This document shows positions 9,801-20,966 of a stretch of 64,000 nucleotides of DNA, in pieces. Source of the stretch: Isoetes taiwanensis (taxonomy: Eukaryota; Streptophyta; Lycopodiopsida; Isoetales; Isoetaceae); assembly GCA_021234155.1 (NCBI GenBank), contig JAJEKV010000038.1, positions 12,800,213 to 12,864,212 of the forward strand, read 5' to 3'. How positions within the stretch are numbered: the stretch's first letter is position 1; each line of letters starts with the position of its first letter. The notes below the pieces were generated by a model. That model was not told the DNA's origin. It made no database searches and was given only the letters and a program-made list of their open reading frames with translations. The position numbers and the translations under genes are program-made.

Positions 9801-12160
9801 CAATTTCTAATTTTTAATAGGTAAGGAGAGGTCATTACGGCATGCAAGGAGTATGTAATAATCATGGATGAAAGTAAGTACTAGCTGGATATAACAGTCT
9901 GGCAGTTCCCGAAGAAGTAAAAAGAGGTAACAAGTCACTATGATTGCGATATCCCAATTACTACATGATGTAAAGTTGAAGTAGGAAAAATATAAGGATA
10001 ATCCAGACTTTATGAGATACAATGACTAGATTTCTGACCACTTGTCCTATGAAATCGTAAATTAGGTTTTCCATGAGTGGATATTCTGGCTAGGATACCT
10101 TGTATCATATTTATGGTCTTTCAAAGATTGAAGCTTAATTTAATAGTTGGTGTTTGATTTTGACTATATGCATTTCATGTCCTTGAAAATGTAAGACTTC
10201 AAGTCAATGACACGAGACAACTATCAATGATAAATAGATGACCACTATCACCATCAACATCAATTTCATATATACAAGTGAGCCCCATTAGCTTGATCCC
10301 ACGTGAATATACAACAAGTACTCTCATTACAACTGAACCTTCTAAAGGATTTGTTGGATTGTTGATTGTGACCACTTTAAGTATATTGACTTGATGATCA
10401 TCCCGATGATCAAACCTTCTAAGGGTGCGCAGTCCTCATAGTCATTGTAAGTATTAGTATGATCATCACAAGTATTTCACGTGCCGTCTGCAACCTTTTG
10501 CAAAAACTTTGTGTTTTGGGTTCGGAATTACGAAGGATGTTATCTCTGTCACTTTGCACCATCACATGGGTTTTACACCTAAATATTGACGTCTCATATA
10601 ATATCCACTTTTAGTGAGGCAAACTCTATCACCTTTAGGGAAGGGATATTGGAAAAAAAATTTAATACGTACAAGATCATGGTTCCAAGCTTGGTTTGAG
10701 GGCAAGAGAGGTGTCATATGTTTCCTTGAAAATTTGATACTTTTTTATTTACTTTGTTCGAAGTAAAAAAAGAGCAATTATAACATCTATTAGAGACCAC
10801 CTAGTCCGAGCATTGCAATTGGCCAATGTCATGTTAGAACTATGGATATATTTGTGGCATATTCTGGTGAAGGTAGGGCCTTACAAAACAATCTTGGTGT
10901 GGCGTGTGCATCATATGTCCAATCGGATGTTGGCAATGTGGCATGACACCATTTTTTTTTCCCTTCTTATAAAAATATTTTGGGACTTAAATTTTTTTCT
11001 TGTTTTCTGTGGTTCTAATATGACACTCGCCAATATTTACCAGGGTGTGTGATTTTCATCATCCATGATTCCACTAAGACATGGAAGGGCGTATGAGGCA
11101 TGGAAAAACAAGGAGTTTGTCTACTTAATTTTTGGTTAAAATACCTATTTTCCTGCTCGCATTTTTGCTTAAATGTTAAGAATTTGTTAAGAATTTTGGA
11201 GTTCTGTACAAAATCTGGCAAAAACTCATTAGTATGTATGCAAATCTGGTGGAGCATGATATTCACCGGCAGGCTTCGAAATCCCCGATTAAGTCTACCA
11301 GAGAAATTGCCGCCTTCAATAATCAACTACAGGAACTTACAGACTTGAACCGGAAACCCCGTTTTCATTATAGATTAACAGGTAAAATGCCATCGATTTC
11401 AAAATTTTGAAGGTAAACTAGTTTAGAATCAATCCATTTAGATGGAGACACCCTTGCTATATGCTTTTGTTTTAGCTGATAATCTCACTCTCTCTTTGCC
11501 TTTTGGGGCCCCCCTTCCTATTCTCTAACTAATGCGCCTACAAACTGCACTGTCCCTGCTCGTATGGTCATCATCATTAGCGTTTTTGAAAGTAAAGTGA
11601 AAGTCTAACTCTACTAACCTAATAAAATTCTCCGGCACTTTTAAAAATTTTCCAGAAATTTGCTACTTTTGTTATTCAATAACATGTAGATCGCCAGGTT
11701 ACTATTTTTTTTTGGTGGAATCAGCTTCCGGCTTGCTCAAAACTGAAGCGGAAATTAAGAAGACGAACCGCAAATTAAGGAGACTAAGTAACTCCGTGTT
11801 TTTCGAAGCCTGACCGGCAAATTATCTAGATAGAGGTACCGGGATTTCGAAGCATGGGGTGGGGCTTAGGTGTCTATATTGACTATTAGAGGATCTAAAA
11901 ATCTACCAACCTCTTTCAAGTACTACACTAAAGATGCACTTTTTTCGGCCTTGTCCAAATCGTCCTAGCAAAAGGACCTGATCGTCTCATTGAAGGCCTG
12001 GCCCTTCATTTTTTCCTTCACTTCCAAACGGGTTAGATTCGACCTTTTGTTTTAGCATTCCAAAGCTTCTTGCTGACTCCGTCGGGGCTAGAAGAAGAGA
12101 GGTAAACCCAGCAAATTTACTTTTTTGTTAAATGTTGCTCTTGGCTGCAGCTAGACACAA
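9801..12160. other. No gene recognised
   Basis: Short frames only. A word like CAGGCTTCGAAATCCC near 11270 has an inverted echo near 11800-11860, but no element boundary could be drawn. The last few hundred bases may be the promoter or 5' UTR of the gene at 12229. Confidence 0.4.
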
Positions 12161-12228
12161 GTTTTGGGCTTTAACGTTGGGTTTAGAGCAGAAGAACAAG
12201 CAAAAGAAAGGGCAGAAAACAGAGAAAA

Positions 12229-12954
12229 ATGCAGCCTGCGGCACAAATGGCAGATGCAAGGCAACAATCTGGATCAAGGGTGCCTCCTAATGGTGCCCAC
12301 AAGTTGTCTCTTCTCGGCCAACAGCTTACTCATTTTCCAGGTTCGTCTCAACAGTCTCAAGCTGTAGCTGGAGCTCCATCTGCTCCTCCTGCATCCAACA
12401 CTGTATCTTTGCATGGTTTTCCTTCAAATGGACATATTGATCCCCTTTCCTGGCCTCCTGCTGTTCAAGCCCATTTCCAGACCCATTTAGCAAGTGCCAA
12501 TGGGTTTCAAACTCCGCTACATCCATGGCAAGCTTATAACCTTCAAATGAGCTCCCAGATGGCTCAATCCTTGCCCGAAAGTGTGCATACTCATGATTTA
12601 TCTAGAACTGTGCATTCCCCGTCATTGGTGAATGTTGTAGCTGTTCTTCAGCAAAAAATTGAACAACTTCAGGCTCATGTTCAGTCCATAGTTCAAGCAG
12701 GGCAATCCAACAATGCTAGCATGGCACATCAACAGACAGTGATGGCAGCCAGGCTAGCCTCTTCTATTTCACAGCTAGCACTAACTATGGCAGGGATGCT
12801 TCCTTCACCACAGCAGCACACTTTCACATTTCAAGCCATGCCACAATATACCGACCTCCAGTTTAGTCACCTGTTTGGAGGACCCCTAGGTCCAGGTTTA
12901 AACTTCTTTCAGCAGGGAGGGAATGCATTGGGTTCTAACTGCTGCAACTTATAG
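12229..12954 (+). CDS. Unknown Gln/Ser/Pro-rich protein with short coiled coil, 241 aa
   Basis: This is one uninterrupted frame from ATG to TAG, the cleanest long coding region in the window outside repeats. The N-terminal two thirds (residues about 1-120) are low in charge and rich in Gln, Ser, Pro, Ala and His, as in disordered regulatory proteins. Residues about 135-160 contain a heptad-like LVNVVAVLQQKIEQLQAHVQ, a probable short coiled coil for dimerisation. The C-terminus is rich in Phe, Gly and Gln and ends NCCNL. I see no signal peptide, membrane segment or catalytic motif. I do not recognise the family. The ATG follows a purine-rich leader (GAAAACAGAGAAAAATG). It may be a complete single-exon gene or one exon of a longer gene. 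Confidence 0.6.
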   Translation: MQPAAQMADARQQSGSRVPPNGAHKLSLLGQQLTHFPGSSQQSQAVAGAPSAPPASNTVSLHGFPSNGHIDPLSWPPAVQAHFQTHLASANGFQTPLHPWQAYNLQMSSQMAQSLPESVHTHDLSRTVHSPSLVNVVAVLQQKIEQLQAHVQSIVQAGQSNNASMAHQQTVMAARLASSISQLALTMAGMLPSPQQHTFTFQAMPQYTDLQFSHLFGGPLGPGLNFFQQGGNALGSNCCNL

Positions 12955-13436
12955 CTTCTGGACTATTGTTCTTTTAGACCAGCCTAGTAGATATCAAAAA
13001 TAGGAAAGTATCTCAAATCCAAATTCAACCTCTATCTGTTATTAGTGAATATTAGAAGTTTTCTTCTTTTCTAGATATGCAAGACTTTGAACACAATTAT
13101 CATGAATACAAGCCACCAAATATTTTTGTGAATTAAGCATGAAACAATAATGGAACAATGCAGCAGGCTTCTGGGACAGTGCCTTTCACACGAGGCCAAG
13201 GACCCAAGTTCCGTGTATTTCCCTTCATTTGAATTATGTTGAGAAAAACTAACGTGGATGAATGATACCTACCTCCTAATGGACATTGAAGACAAATAGG
13301 ATCATTTATTTGAGAGATTACCCTTTGTCTCCACAAAGCAAGAATAATGGCTTGAAACTGAAATGAGATGCACAAGGGCAATGGAGAAGTCTATAATGGA
13401 ACAATAATCAAGTATGCACCTTTGGAGGATGAGTAA

Positions 13437-13640
13437 GTGCTTTACAGTTCAACTTATAATTTGTTTGGGGGGAATGAGGGGGATCTTATGATCCTCAATT
13501 ATAAGACTACAATAATGTGGAAACAATCAAAGGATGATGATGATGATGATGCAATGTCTTCTACATCTAAAACTTATTCTAATTTATTCAGCCCAAATAA
13601 TAATGTTGAACAAGGGCATAATTCATTCCCTGAATGGTAG
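13437..13640 (+). other. Small unsupported frame with (GAT)n run
   Basis: A 67-codon frame contains a short GAT repeat encoding DDDDDD (about 13535-13550). There is no domain, splice signal or similarity I recognise. It is probably chance coding over a microsatellite. Confidence 0.2.
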
Positions 13641-14750
13641 ACGACTATACTCAATGTAGTCTAATTTGCTTTTGTTTGCAGAGAGTTTCGAGGAGGTTAA
13701 TTATCCTCCTAGAGAGGGTTGCTACTGGAACCAAATCCTACTATAAATAGTGATTTGCCAATAGAGATGTTGATAGTTTTTGTGAGGTAATCAATCTGCA
13801 TCCAAGGTTAACTGAGTTCTTCCAAAATGGTTTACCGCAAATTCTCCAACCCAGTTCAATAATTTTATAAGTTTATTTAAAGAAGCAATAATTCTGATCA
13901 CCTGCACAATAATGATAACAATTTATAAACGGAATCCATATATGGAGCTAAGGTTTAATTCTCTACCTCTTTAGTTCACTCGTCTACAAAGTTTTTCTTT
14001 ACCCAATGGTTTGCCCTTTGTCAATGTCTTTTCAAAATGAGAGCTCTGCATGCTTCTGGAAGTGCTGCAACCATTACCAATGCATATAAATGCTGATCTG
14101 TGAGATTGGAACTGTATGAAAGCCAGAGGCGGAACATAATACTAGTGGATGATCACATGGTGCAAGACATGATCTCTAATTACATTGTTGTAAGAGCATT
14201 TAAGAAGACAAATAATTCTCTATATTATATTTACTTGGACACCTATACAAAATTCTCAGCTAATATAGCATCCTAATGCAAATCATGGGATCTCTTTGAT
14301 GTGCTCAAAATGAGGAATGGAAATGTGCCTCCTCAGTCTATACCTGGTCAAAATTAATTAAATACGCAAAATAGCAAATTCGTGTCGTTGGAGAACACAC
14401 CACATTTGCAAGCTTGATTAAAACCAATACCCTGCATGTAATTAATCATATCCATTACAGGTAAATGTTATTTTAATAAGTGGAATAACCTTAGATGCAA
14501 TCAATATCACAAACAGAACCTCCGAAAAATCAACGCAGAATGGTGTGCTGCTTGTGGTTTACCTTGCACAAGTTTGAAATGGCTATCTTCTGCAGGGCAT
14601 GGAAGTGAACCAACTCCAACGTGCTAATAATTTACCTGATATTTAAGAATAGACAGAAAAGCCTGGGCCACTTCATTACGAGATGAAGACAATCTTTCAA
14701 TAGGACCTATCCCAAAGCACTAAAGTACTTGATGCACTGATACTATGTCA
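13641..14750. other. No gene recognised
   Basis: AT-rich, with only short frames. It lies downstream (minus-strand sense) of the PP2C relic, but the expected PP2C C-terminal motifs (DDVTV type) were not found here. Confidence 0.4.
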
Positions 14751-14751
14751 A

Positions 14752-15198
14752 TGCAAATAGATGCTCTCCAGATTTTTTCTCTTCTCATCTCCGAATAGTA
14801 GCTCTTCAATAAGATATTGAGCAGGATCGCCATCTGAAGACTCCTCCATGAATACAACTCCCTTGTTGCTTAGATATTCTCTTCAAGAAGATATTGAGAA
14901 GGATCGCCATCTGAAGACTTCTCCATGAATACAACTTCTTTGCTGCTCAGATATTGATTTAGCCCATCAGATGACAAGACCAAGAGATGATCATAAGGGC
15001 CAAACCTATGATGATTTATTAGAAAGGATAACGAGTAATATATGGTTCATTGCCAGCAAAATCGATCAGGAACATCTCAAGAAAAGCATCATTCCATTTG
15101 GGCTACATCATGATAGCCGTGCCTTACCAATAAAATTGAGCATACCTCACAAATGCATGGGTGATTCTCAATCTGCCCTTTACAGATAGATCCATGGT
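14752..15198 (-). pseudogene. PP2C phosphatase fragment, POLTERGEIST/PLL-like
   Basis: Minus-strand blocks match the C-terminal half of clade C PP2C protein phosphatases in order: SVKGRLRITHAF (15151-15190), PKWNDAFLEMFLIDF with NEPYIT, then DHLLVLSSDGLNQYLSSKEV, then SDGDPAQYLIEELLF. The SDG aspartate is the usual metal-binding residue of this fold. POL/PLL enzymes dephosphorylate targets in stem-cell signalling. Stops lie between the blocks, the frame is broken by a 77-bp tandem duplication, and no N-terminal half is visible nearby. It is a captured or degraded gene fragment. Family assignment is from memory of conserved motifs. Confidence 0.75.
14802..14955. repeat. 77-bp tandem duplication inside the PP2C fragment
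   Basis: Copies at 14802-14878 and 14879-14955 differ at about ten positions. On the minus strand each encodes a version of the YLSxKxVVFMExSSDGDPxQ segment. Since 77 is not a multiple of three, the duplication shifts the frame between copies. Confidence 0.9.
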
Positions 15199-15670
15199 GG
15201 ATGCTCCATTTTAATACTTAAAACTTCCTATGAATTAAACATAAAAATTAGAGGCACAGGGTATTCCAAACCAGAATAAAAATCTACATTTTACCTCATC
15301 GATGGACCGATGAGAGCTGTAGAGCACCTACTTACTTCTGGAAAGGCATGGTTGCGCAAGTGTCTCTTGTTCCATTGCAGTTTCTTCTATGATTGTTCGA
15401 GCAAATCAAGCTGCACTCTTAGCTGCAATGACCGCCGTTCATATCCACCATATCCATGGCACGATTAATGTAAATTCTAGTTATGACCTAAAATTCAATA
15501 TCCCACATCCATAACAAATTAATATTTTGCACATATAAAATATCAAAGTATTAAAAATTGTCAAACTAGAGTCTAAGTGTGTTCAGTTGTACCAACACCA
15601 GAGCAAGGAGCAGCAACAATAAGGAAGGGGGCGGGGTGGACGGAGTGCGACATGAACAAGGTGCTGCGCA

Positions 15671-15956
15671 CGGAGGGTTGCCCTCAAGTGCCCCGAGGGT
15701 GGGCTTTCTTATTTTTTGTCGAAGTTTGGGTGTTGGAAGTATTAAGCGAGCGATGTATGCTCGAGAGGATGCTTGATTGAAGTATTTTAGCATATAAACT
15801 AGGTCGGAGATGGAATTGCACCTGTTTATGGATCAAGTTAGCCATTGTACACACCAATTGTACATACATACTAAAAAGTTAGCCATTGTACCCACATTCA
15901 TGGCGTTGTAAATATATTGCAAAGCATAAAATAGGACAAATAAATGACCTATGAAT
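15671..15956. repeat. ~290-bp tandem repeat, copy 1
   Basis: Starts CGGAGGGTTGCCCTCAAGTG and ends AAATGACCTATGAAT. It is nearly identical to 15964-16256. Its first ~50 bp also resemble 23905-23955, so the head is a dispersed repeat word. Confidence 0.9.
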
Positions 15957-15963
15957 CTCAAGA

Positions 15964-16256
15964 CGGAGGTATTGCCCTCAAGTGCCCCGAGGGTGGGCTT
16001 TCTTATTTTTTTTGTCGTAGTTTCGTGTTGGAAGTATTAAGCCAGAACGATGTATGCTCTGAGAGGATGCTTGATTGAAGTATTTTAGCATATAAACTAG
16101 GTCGGGAGATGGAATTGCACCTGTTTATGGATCAAGTTAGCCATTGTACACACCCGAATTGTACATACATACTAAAAGTTAGCCATTGTACCCACATTCA
16201 TGACGTTGTAAATATATTGCAAAGCATAAAATAGGACAAATAAATGACCTATGAAT
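15964..16256. repeat. ~290-bp tandem repeat, copy 2
   Basis: Second copy of 15671-15956, differing by a few single-base indels. It runs into a further ~60-bp direct repeat (16252-16312 and 16313-16352) built on TGGAATTCATATATGATGA. Confidence 0.9.
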
Positions 16257-16352
16257 GCAAAAAGTTTTGATGGAATTCATATATGATGAAATATGACAAA
16301 TAAATGACCTGTGAATGTGAAAAGCTTAGATGGAATTCATATATGATGATAA

Positions 16353-16814
16353 ACATCACAGCACTGTTTAGAGTTATTGTAAAACATCGACACATCCATG
16401 GTGCTAAGAATTCTAACAGTTTCAAATTCCTACCTTGTAAATTATTTAATTGTCATACCGAAAGTGATCACCATTAGCCGCCATTTGTAGATTTATTTTT
16501 TATAAAGCATGCAATTGAGTTTTCCCAGGACAATCCCAATTCTTAACACCTTTATTTAGTACTTAAATAAGCATTTTAAGCCGAATGTAAAGTCACTGGA
16601 TATTAAGCCACATGAACCATAAAGTTACATAATTTGCGAAGTAATTCAAGACATTTTATAGAGAATTTATCCATATTTTGCATAATAGGTAAGGGTTAAT
16701 CGAAGATAAATGGAGAAGACTTTGATGACTGTTTAACTATCTTATAGACACCTTGTTTTAATGCTTCATAGAAATAATTGTCCTCTTATGGACCAGATTA
16801 TGGCCATTGCTTGC
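16353..16814. other. No gene recognised
   Basis: AT-rich with no open frame of note. Confidence 0.4.
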
Positions 16815-16914
16815 TTCCTTGATATCTTGTCTGTTGTTATGCATTTGACTGCGTGTCCTTTATTTTCCTTGATATCTTGTCTTGTTATGCATTCAACTAC
16901 TTATCCTTTATTTT
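16815..16914. repeat. 50-bp tandem duplication
   Basis: CCTTGATATCTTGTCTGTTG...TCCTTTATTTT is followed directly by a second, slightly shorter copy. It lies within short plus-strand frames that have no recognisable product. Confidence 0.8.
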
Positions 16915-17099
16915 GCACCTATCAAAAGATCTTAAAGAAATTTGCTTATTGGATGTTTATGAAGTGAAACATGAGGTGTCATTTGAACCGTTGTATTCTT
17001 TAGACCAAACAGATTATCAAAAACATGATTATGTGAAGCATATAAGATTCACAAAACAAACAGAAAGAATGGAGTGATTGTTACTACATATAGAAGAAT

Positions 17100-17450
17100 G
17101 TTCCAAAAGCCGGAAAATCAAATATGTAAAACACTGGAGTAGAATCGCCATACAGGTTGGGGCTTACCTGCATTGGAAAATATGGCTTCAGAGAGTGCCA
17201 GCATATATACTACTTGCAATGCAATATCATATGCAACAAATGATGGGAAGGGAAGGATCAAAAGTATACTTGCCACCTTGCTTCAATGCTGTTTAGATCC
17301 CCTCCATTGTAAGATCCTGCAAGAAGCCATATTTGAGAAAGGTTGAATTCGCTAGGAACTTGAACATTGGAGTCCCAGACATTGATGGTTGCTTTTGCAC
17401 CATAGTTCTGACCTGCTTGAAGGTATCCAATGGAATGCTCCGTAGTTTTC
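17100..17450 (-). pseudogene. Neprosin / DUF239 protein fragment, two exons
   Basis: The minus-strand exon at 17450-17270 reads TEHSIGYLQAGQNYGAKATI, then NVWDSNVQVPSEFNLSQIW, then AGSYNGGDLNSIEARWQ. These are the hallmark blocks of the plant neprosin/DUF239 family (secreted proteins related to prolyl peptidases). A GT donor (forward 17268-17269) and CAG acceptor (forward 17168-17170) bound a 102-bp intron in phase 0. The next exon gives VSPNLYGDSTPVFYIF, matching the family's WQVxPxLYGD motif across the splice. The frame then ends in a stop near 17115 without the rest of the domain, and no start or signal peptide is seen. I take it as a gene fragment retaining its intron. Confidence 0.8.
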
Positions 17451-17739
17451 CAACAAAAAAAATTGATGGTTCAAGTGTGGGGTAAATTTGATGGTTCGAG
17501 TGTGGGGTTGCAACAAACTGGATTGGCTTGCACGAATCCAGATAAAGTAGGGAGCCAACGCGACACCCATATCAATGGCCGAAATACAATAGGTACAAAT
17601 AATACTGATGCATTCGATAAAGGCAACCAAATTCAATTTATTGAAGTTACATTGCATACAACCAATCATCCACTTGGGAAATTTAGTGTATAAACTAATA
17701 TCTATTTCTGCTACATACAGGCAGCTTACATCTTACTTT

Positions 17740-18740
17740 TTTATCAATGACAATTGAGGCCCCAAGATAAGTAAGCCCTAGTGTAGCAAAAGTCGACAGT
17801 ATAGTTGACCCATAACAAAGTGCAAGAAATGCTCCTCTCAACGACTGCATAATCCCAGAAGATGCACACTTTACAAAAGCCTCCAACCAACAAAAGCCTC
17901 CAACCAACAAGCATATTCCATATTTTTGCTATGACTTGATGCTGCCTGTAATTTATATAATAACAGTAAAAGCTAGATATAAACAAACCTATGTCCCTGG
18001 TTGCCATGTAGTAGTTTAGAACTCATTTGAGGCCAAAGCTAACTGCAATTCATGCTCCACCATTATACTTACAATTACAAATAGAACATTCCTACACGAA
18101 GGTTATGCAACATGAAAATCTACTACCTATATGTTTCTGAAAAACTTACAGAAGTAACAAGATAAGCATTATCATTCACATACGCAAGTGGATTCTCTGG
18201 ATAGCTTTGGATAGTAGATGTTAGCTGCCAAGAGAAAAACCTGGAAAGTATATTTATAATATTGATAAAAGGTGGAAAGATGTGCAAATCAATTGAAAAA
18301 AGGCGGTCATGTTTACCCAAACATAATCCTGCTTGTGCACCTGTGTAAGCCCTACTCGATGTAAGCTGCACTTCCAAGTTCCCAAACTGCCAAAGTTGGA
18401 CACAACAGTCAATATAAAAACATAATAATATTTTACACTTCTTGGTCAGCAACAATTTTGAAGTCAACCAGATACAATCCATCAGCTCATCACCCAGTTT
18501 TAAATCCAAGTGGGAGAAGCCCATTAACTAGGGAAAGAGAATAGAGCTGCATTTAAGTCTTGGAGTTGCAACTATGGCATAAAAGCACCATGTTCTGAAG
18601 CAAGCATAAAAGAAACAGTAGCACTACTATATGATACCTCTGTGTGATTGATAACAAATAGACCTTTGGAGAATAAACTTTCTCTTGATGGCTCATAAAT
18701 CCTTAGCAGATCAATAGACCTTGATCATGGATTGCAGAAA
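17740..18740 (-). pseudogene. Unknown multi-exon gene remnant
   Basis: Four minus-strand blocks look like exons bounded by plausible splice sites: SIDLLRIYEPSRESLFSKGL (about 18640-18730), FGNLEVQLTSSRAYTGAQAG (about 18310-18387, CAG before, GTAAAC after), LTSTIQSYPENPLAYVNDNA (about 18155-18230, GGCAG before, GTAAGT after) and SLRGAFLALCYGSTILSTFA with GLTYLGASIVIDKK (about 17735-17860, GTAAGA after). The last block is hydrophobic and could be membrane-spanning. I do not recognise the family. It lies between the neprosin fragment and the desaturase fragment, and the first block nearly touches the latter on the opposite strand. Confidence 0.45.
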
Positions 18741-18764
18741 AGAAACCAGAAAAGAGCATTAAAG

Positions 18765-19550
18765 AGTGATAACTTTTCTCCAGACCCACCTTCAGAACCC
18801 TTTGAGAAGAATTTGGGCAGTCCATTTCTTGAAGGTTTTCTCCTTAACACAGTCGATGCAAAGCCCTTCCTTCTTGGGTACGTACGCTAAGTTCCGAGCT
18901 TGGACTGCAGAGGAAAATAGGCATGGGGACATATTGAACAGATTTCTGTATTTAACTGGGCGTGTTGGCATGAAACAAATTGAGAAGACTATCCAATATT
19001 TGATTTCATCTGGGATGGTATGTGAATGAAAGCTCTATAATTGCTAGATTGCAACCAAGCTTGTATACCAAGAAATTTCTGCTTGGTTCGTTTCTATTTT
19101 AGATGAATTATGTAGAAGCCACAATTAAGCAGAGTAGGTGCTACACTTGAATGTGTTTATGGTACTGGACAATAAAAATTGACATTTCTTTCTTTGGCAT
19201 GATCTTCAAATAGAGAAAAATCCTTTTTTGGGATTCATATATACCTATCAGAGAGAGCTACTGCAATATCCCATGGTAATACTGCCCGCCATGCTAAGGA
19301 GCTTGGTGATGTTAAGTTAGCCACCACGGCGGTCTTGTTGCAGCTGATGGAAAGTGACATGAAAATGCATATAGTAAATAGTAGAGAAGCTTTTTGAGGT
19401 TATTTCCAATGGTGCCATGTTTGCATTGGAGAACCTGATGAAGAAAAAGATTTTCATGCCTGCGTATTTGATTTTGATGGGCAGAATAAGAACCTTTCCA
19501 CAAATTTCTGCTTAGTTGCCCAAAGGCTTGGCGTGACTCTTAATTTTTCT
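18765..19550 (+). pseudogene. Stearoyl-ACP desaturase fragment
   Basis: Plus-strand blocks follow the order of plant acyl-ACP desaturases (plastid di-iron enzymes that put a double bond into stearoyl-ACP): [15 protein letters not shown]; then [20 protein letters not shown] with [20 protein letters not shown] (to 19017); a GTATGT donor at 19018; then EKNPFLGFIYT near 19214-19250, ISHGNTARHAKELGDVKLA, VEKLFEVISNGAMFALENL with KKKIFMPAY, and NLSTNFCLVAQRLGV. The first iron-binding EENRH is intact. The second, normally DEKRHE, reads A-D-G-K-stop-H-E near 19343-19361. The region between the N-terminal block and RAWTAEE is deleted. With an intron retained, it is not a processed retrocopy. Confidence 0.88.
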
Positions 19551-19949
19551 TGTTAATTTTCAGAAAGGCATATTGGCATCGGGCACTTGCACAAATCCCC
19601 AGATCTCTAATGCACCCTTCGAGAAAACTAATGGTAAAATGGCCTTCTATTTTGAAACTTTGAAATCACTCATGTACTATTAAGATATTTTGACCTGCTA
19701 GCCTTGGACTAAGTGAAAGCTCTTCTTCCCGTTTTAAGTTATGCCAAGCGAAGTTGCATTCAGATATTAAGGCAAAGTGCTTCTATTCTTTTTTTATCTA
19801 GCCAAGTTAGCTGTCCACTTTTGGGTGTGTGGAGCCGTAACAAAACAAAACAACAAAATGTGCGATGAATGAAATGTCCAATTCTTACTGTAAGGTATTC
19901 TCTCATGGAGTACTTCCCTCGTCTTCTTGTTGAGTTGAGTTACGTGCAT

Positions 19950-20256
19950 TCACCTTGAGCTTTCATTTTCGGTGTAAGGAAACTCCCCGCCCCGACCGAG
20001 GACATCATTGACAAGATAATTCTTGAATAAGAACGGTTCCTTCGGGGCATTTGCCATTTTCCTACCATAGTCGCCGTGCATTCCAAGGCCCGATTCAGAG
20101 CTTTCCGACGCAGGCGCAAACAAAGCTTGGAGTAGCAAAAACTCAGAGCTCCATTCCATACTGCTTGGTTGTTGACCTCGCAGTTCCACATAAAAAGCGG
20201 CATCCCCGAAGACATGCGTGAAAGGAAATGTTTTTAGTGTGGTTTTACGGCCCGAG
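19950..20256 (-). other. Unrecognised open frame, ~100 codons
   Basis: The minus-strand frame runs from about 20256 to a stop at 19950, reading FTHVFGDAAFYVELRGQQPS through KEPFLFKNYLVNDVLGRGGE. The composition looks protein-like (mixed hydrophobic and charged, no low complexity). I do not recognise it, and no start or splice site is clear. It may be another captured gene fragment in the 14.7-20.3 kb cluster. Confidence 0.3.
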
Positions 20257-20649
20257 CTGGACTATAGGAAGAAGTATGGAGGCGGAGGAGAAGAATCATG
20301 ATCGGAAACGACTGTTACACTACCAAAACAAGGAAGCATCTCTGGCATATATTAGAGGGATCTGCTCCCCCTCCAAACCCTTTCCACTATAAAGAGACAC
20401 TCCTCTAATTATTTTGCCGTTACCAAGAACACTGGCAGGAAATGCACGAACCACCGGAACGGCTAGCCGAAGCGGAAGTCCTGAAGGGGTTCGGGCGGCA
20501 ACAGGGCTGACCGAGAGTTTACCGGCAACAGCCAGTTTGAAGCAGTCACCAGTATATTTTAAGCATATGCGGGGATATACTTGGATATGCCACAAACCCA
20601 CATAAACAAGGGTTTGCCCCACTAGGGGCAACCCAAAAACTACAAAGAA

Positions 20650-20895
20650 CAAAAAGCATAAAACCAAGACTCAGAAACCAACCCTAAACTATACAACGAA
20701 AGAAACACAAGGAGGCCCAAAAATAAAGGGCCCCCATAGAATGAAAAGGAGGCCCAAAAATAAGGCCCCTCCCCCCCCCATGGAACGGAACAAGAAGACA
20801 AGGGCTGCCCCCTTTAGACTCTAGTTATGCATTTTTTTCTCTCTGGGCTGCCCCCTCTAGACTCTAGTTATGCATTTTTTCTCTCTCTGACCCCC
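20650..20895. repeat. Dispersed repeat, copy near 20.7 kb
   Basis: Contains the words AAAACCAAGACTCAGAAACC, CACAAGGAGGC, CATGGAACGGAACAAGAAGA and AGACTCTAGTTATGCATTTT. The last is tandemly doubled here with GGGCTGCCCCCT. The same words in the same order occur at 23130-23330. Confidence 0.8.
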
Positions 20896-20910
20896 TAACC
20901 GAATTTTAGC

Positions 20911-20966
20911 CACCTTGAAATTGTAGGGTAAATTGCCTTGATTTTTCAAGGCAAAATTTCAAGGTG
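20911..20966. repeat. Nested hairpin
   Basis: The outer stem CACCTTGAAATT (20911-20922) pairs with AATTTCAAGGTG (20955-20966). The inner stem TTGCCTTGA (20933-20941) pairs with TCAAGGCAA (20946-20954) across a TTTT loop. Confidence 0.85.

Noticed and set aside
10813-11348. Frames of about 80 codons on both strands
   Set aside because: No domain or conserved pattern. I could not link them to a repeat or gene.
15566-15793. Overlapping 65-75-codon frames on both strands
   Set aside because: They fall on the dispersed and tandem repeat, and none has a domain or splice support.
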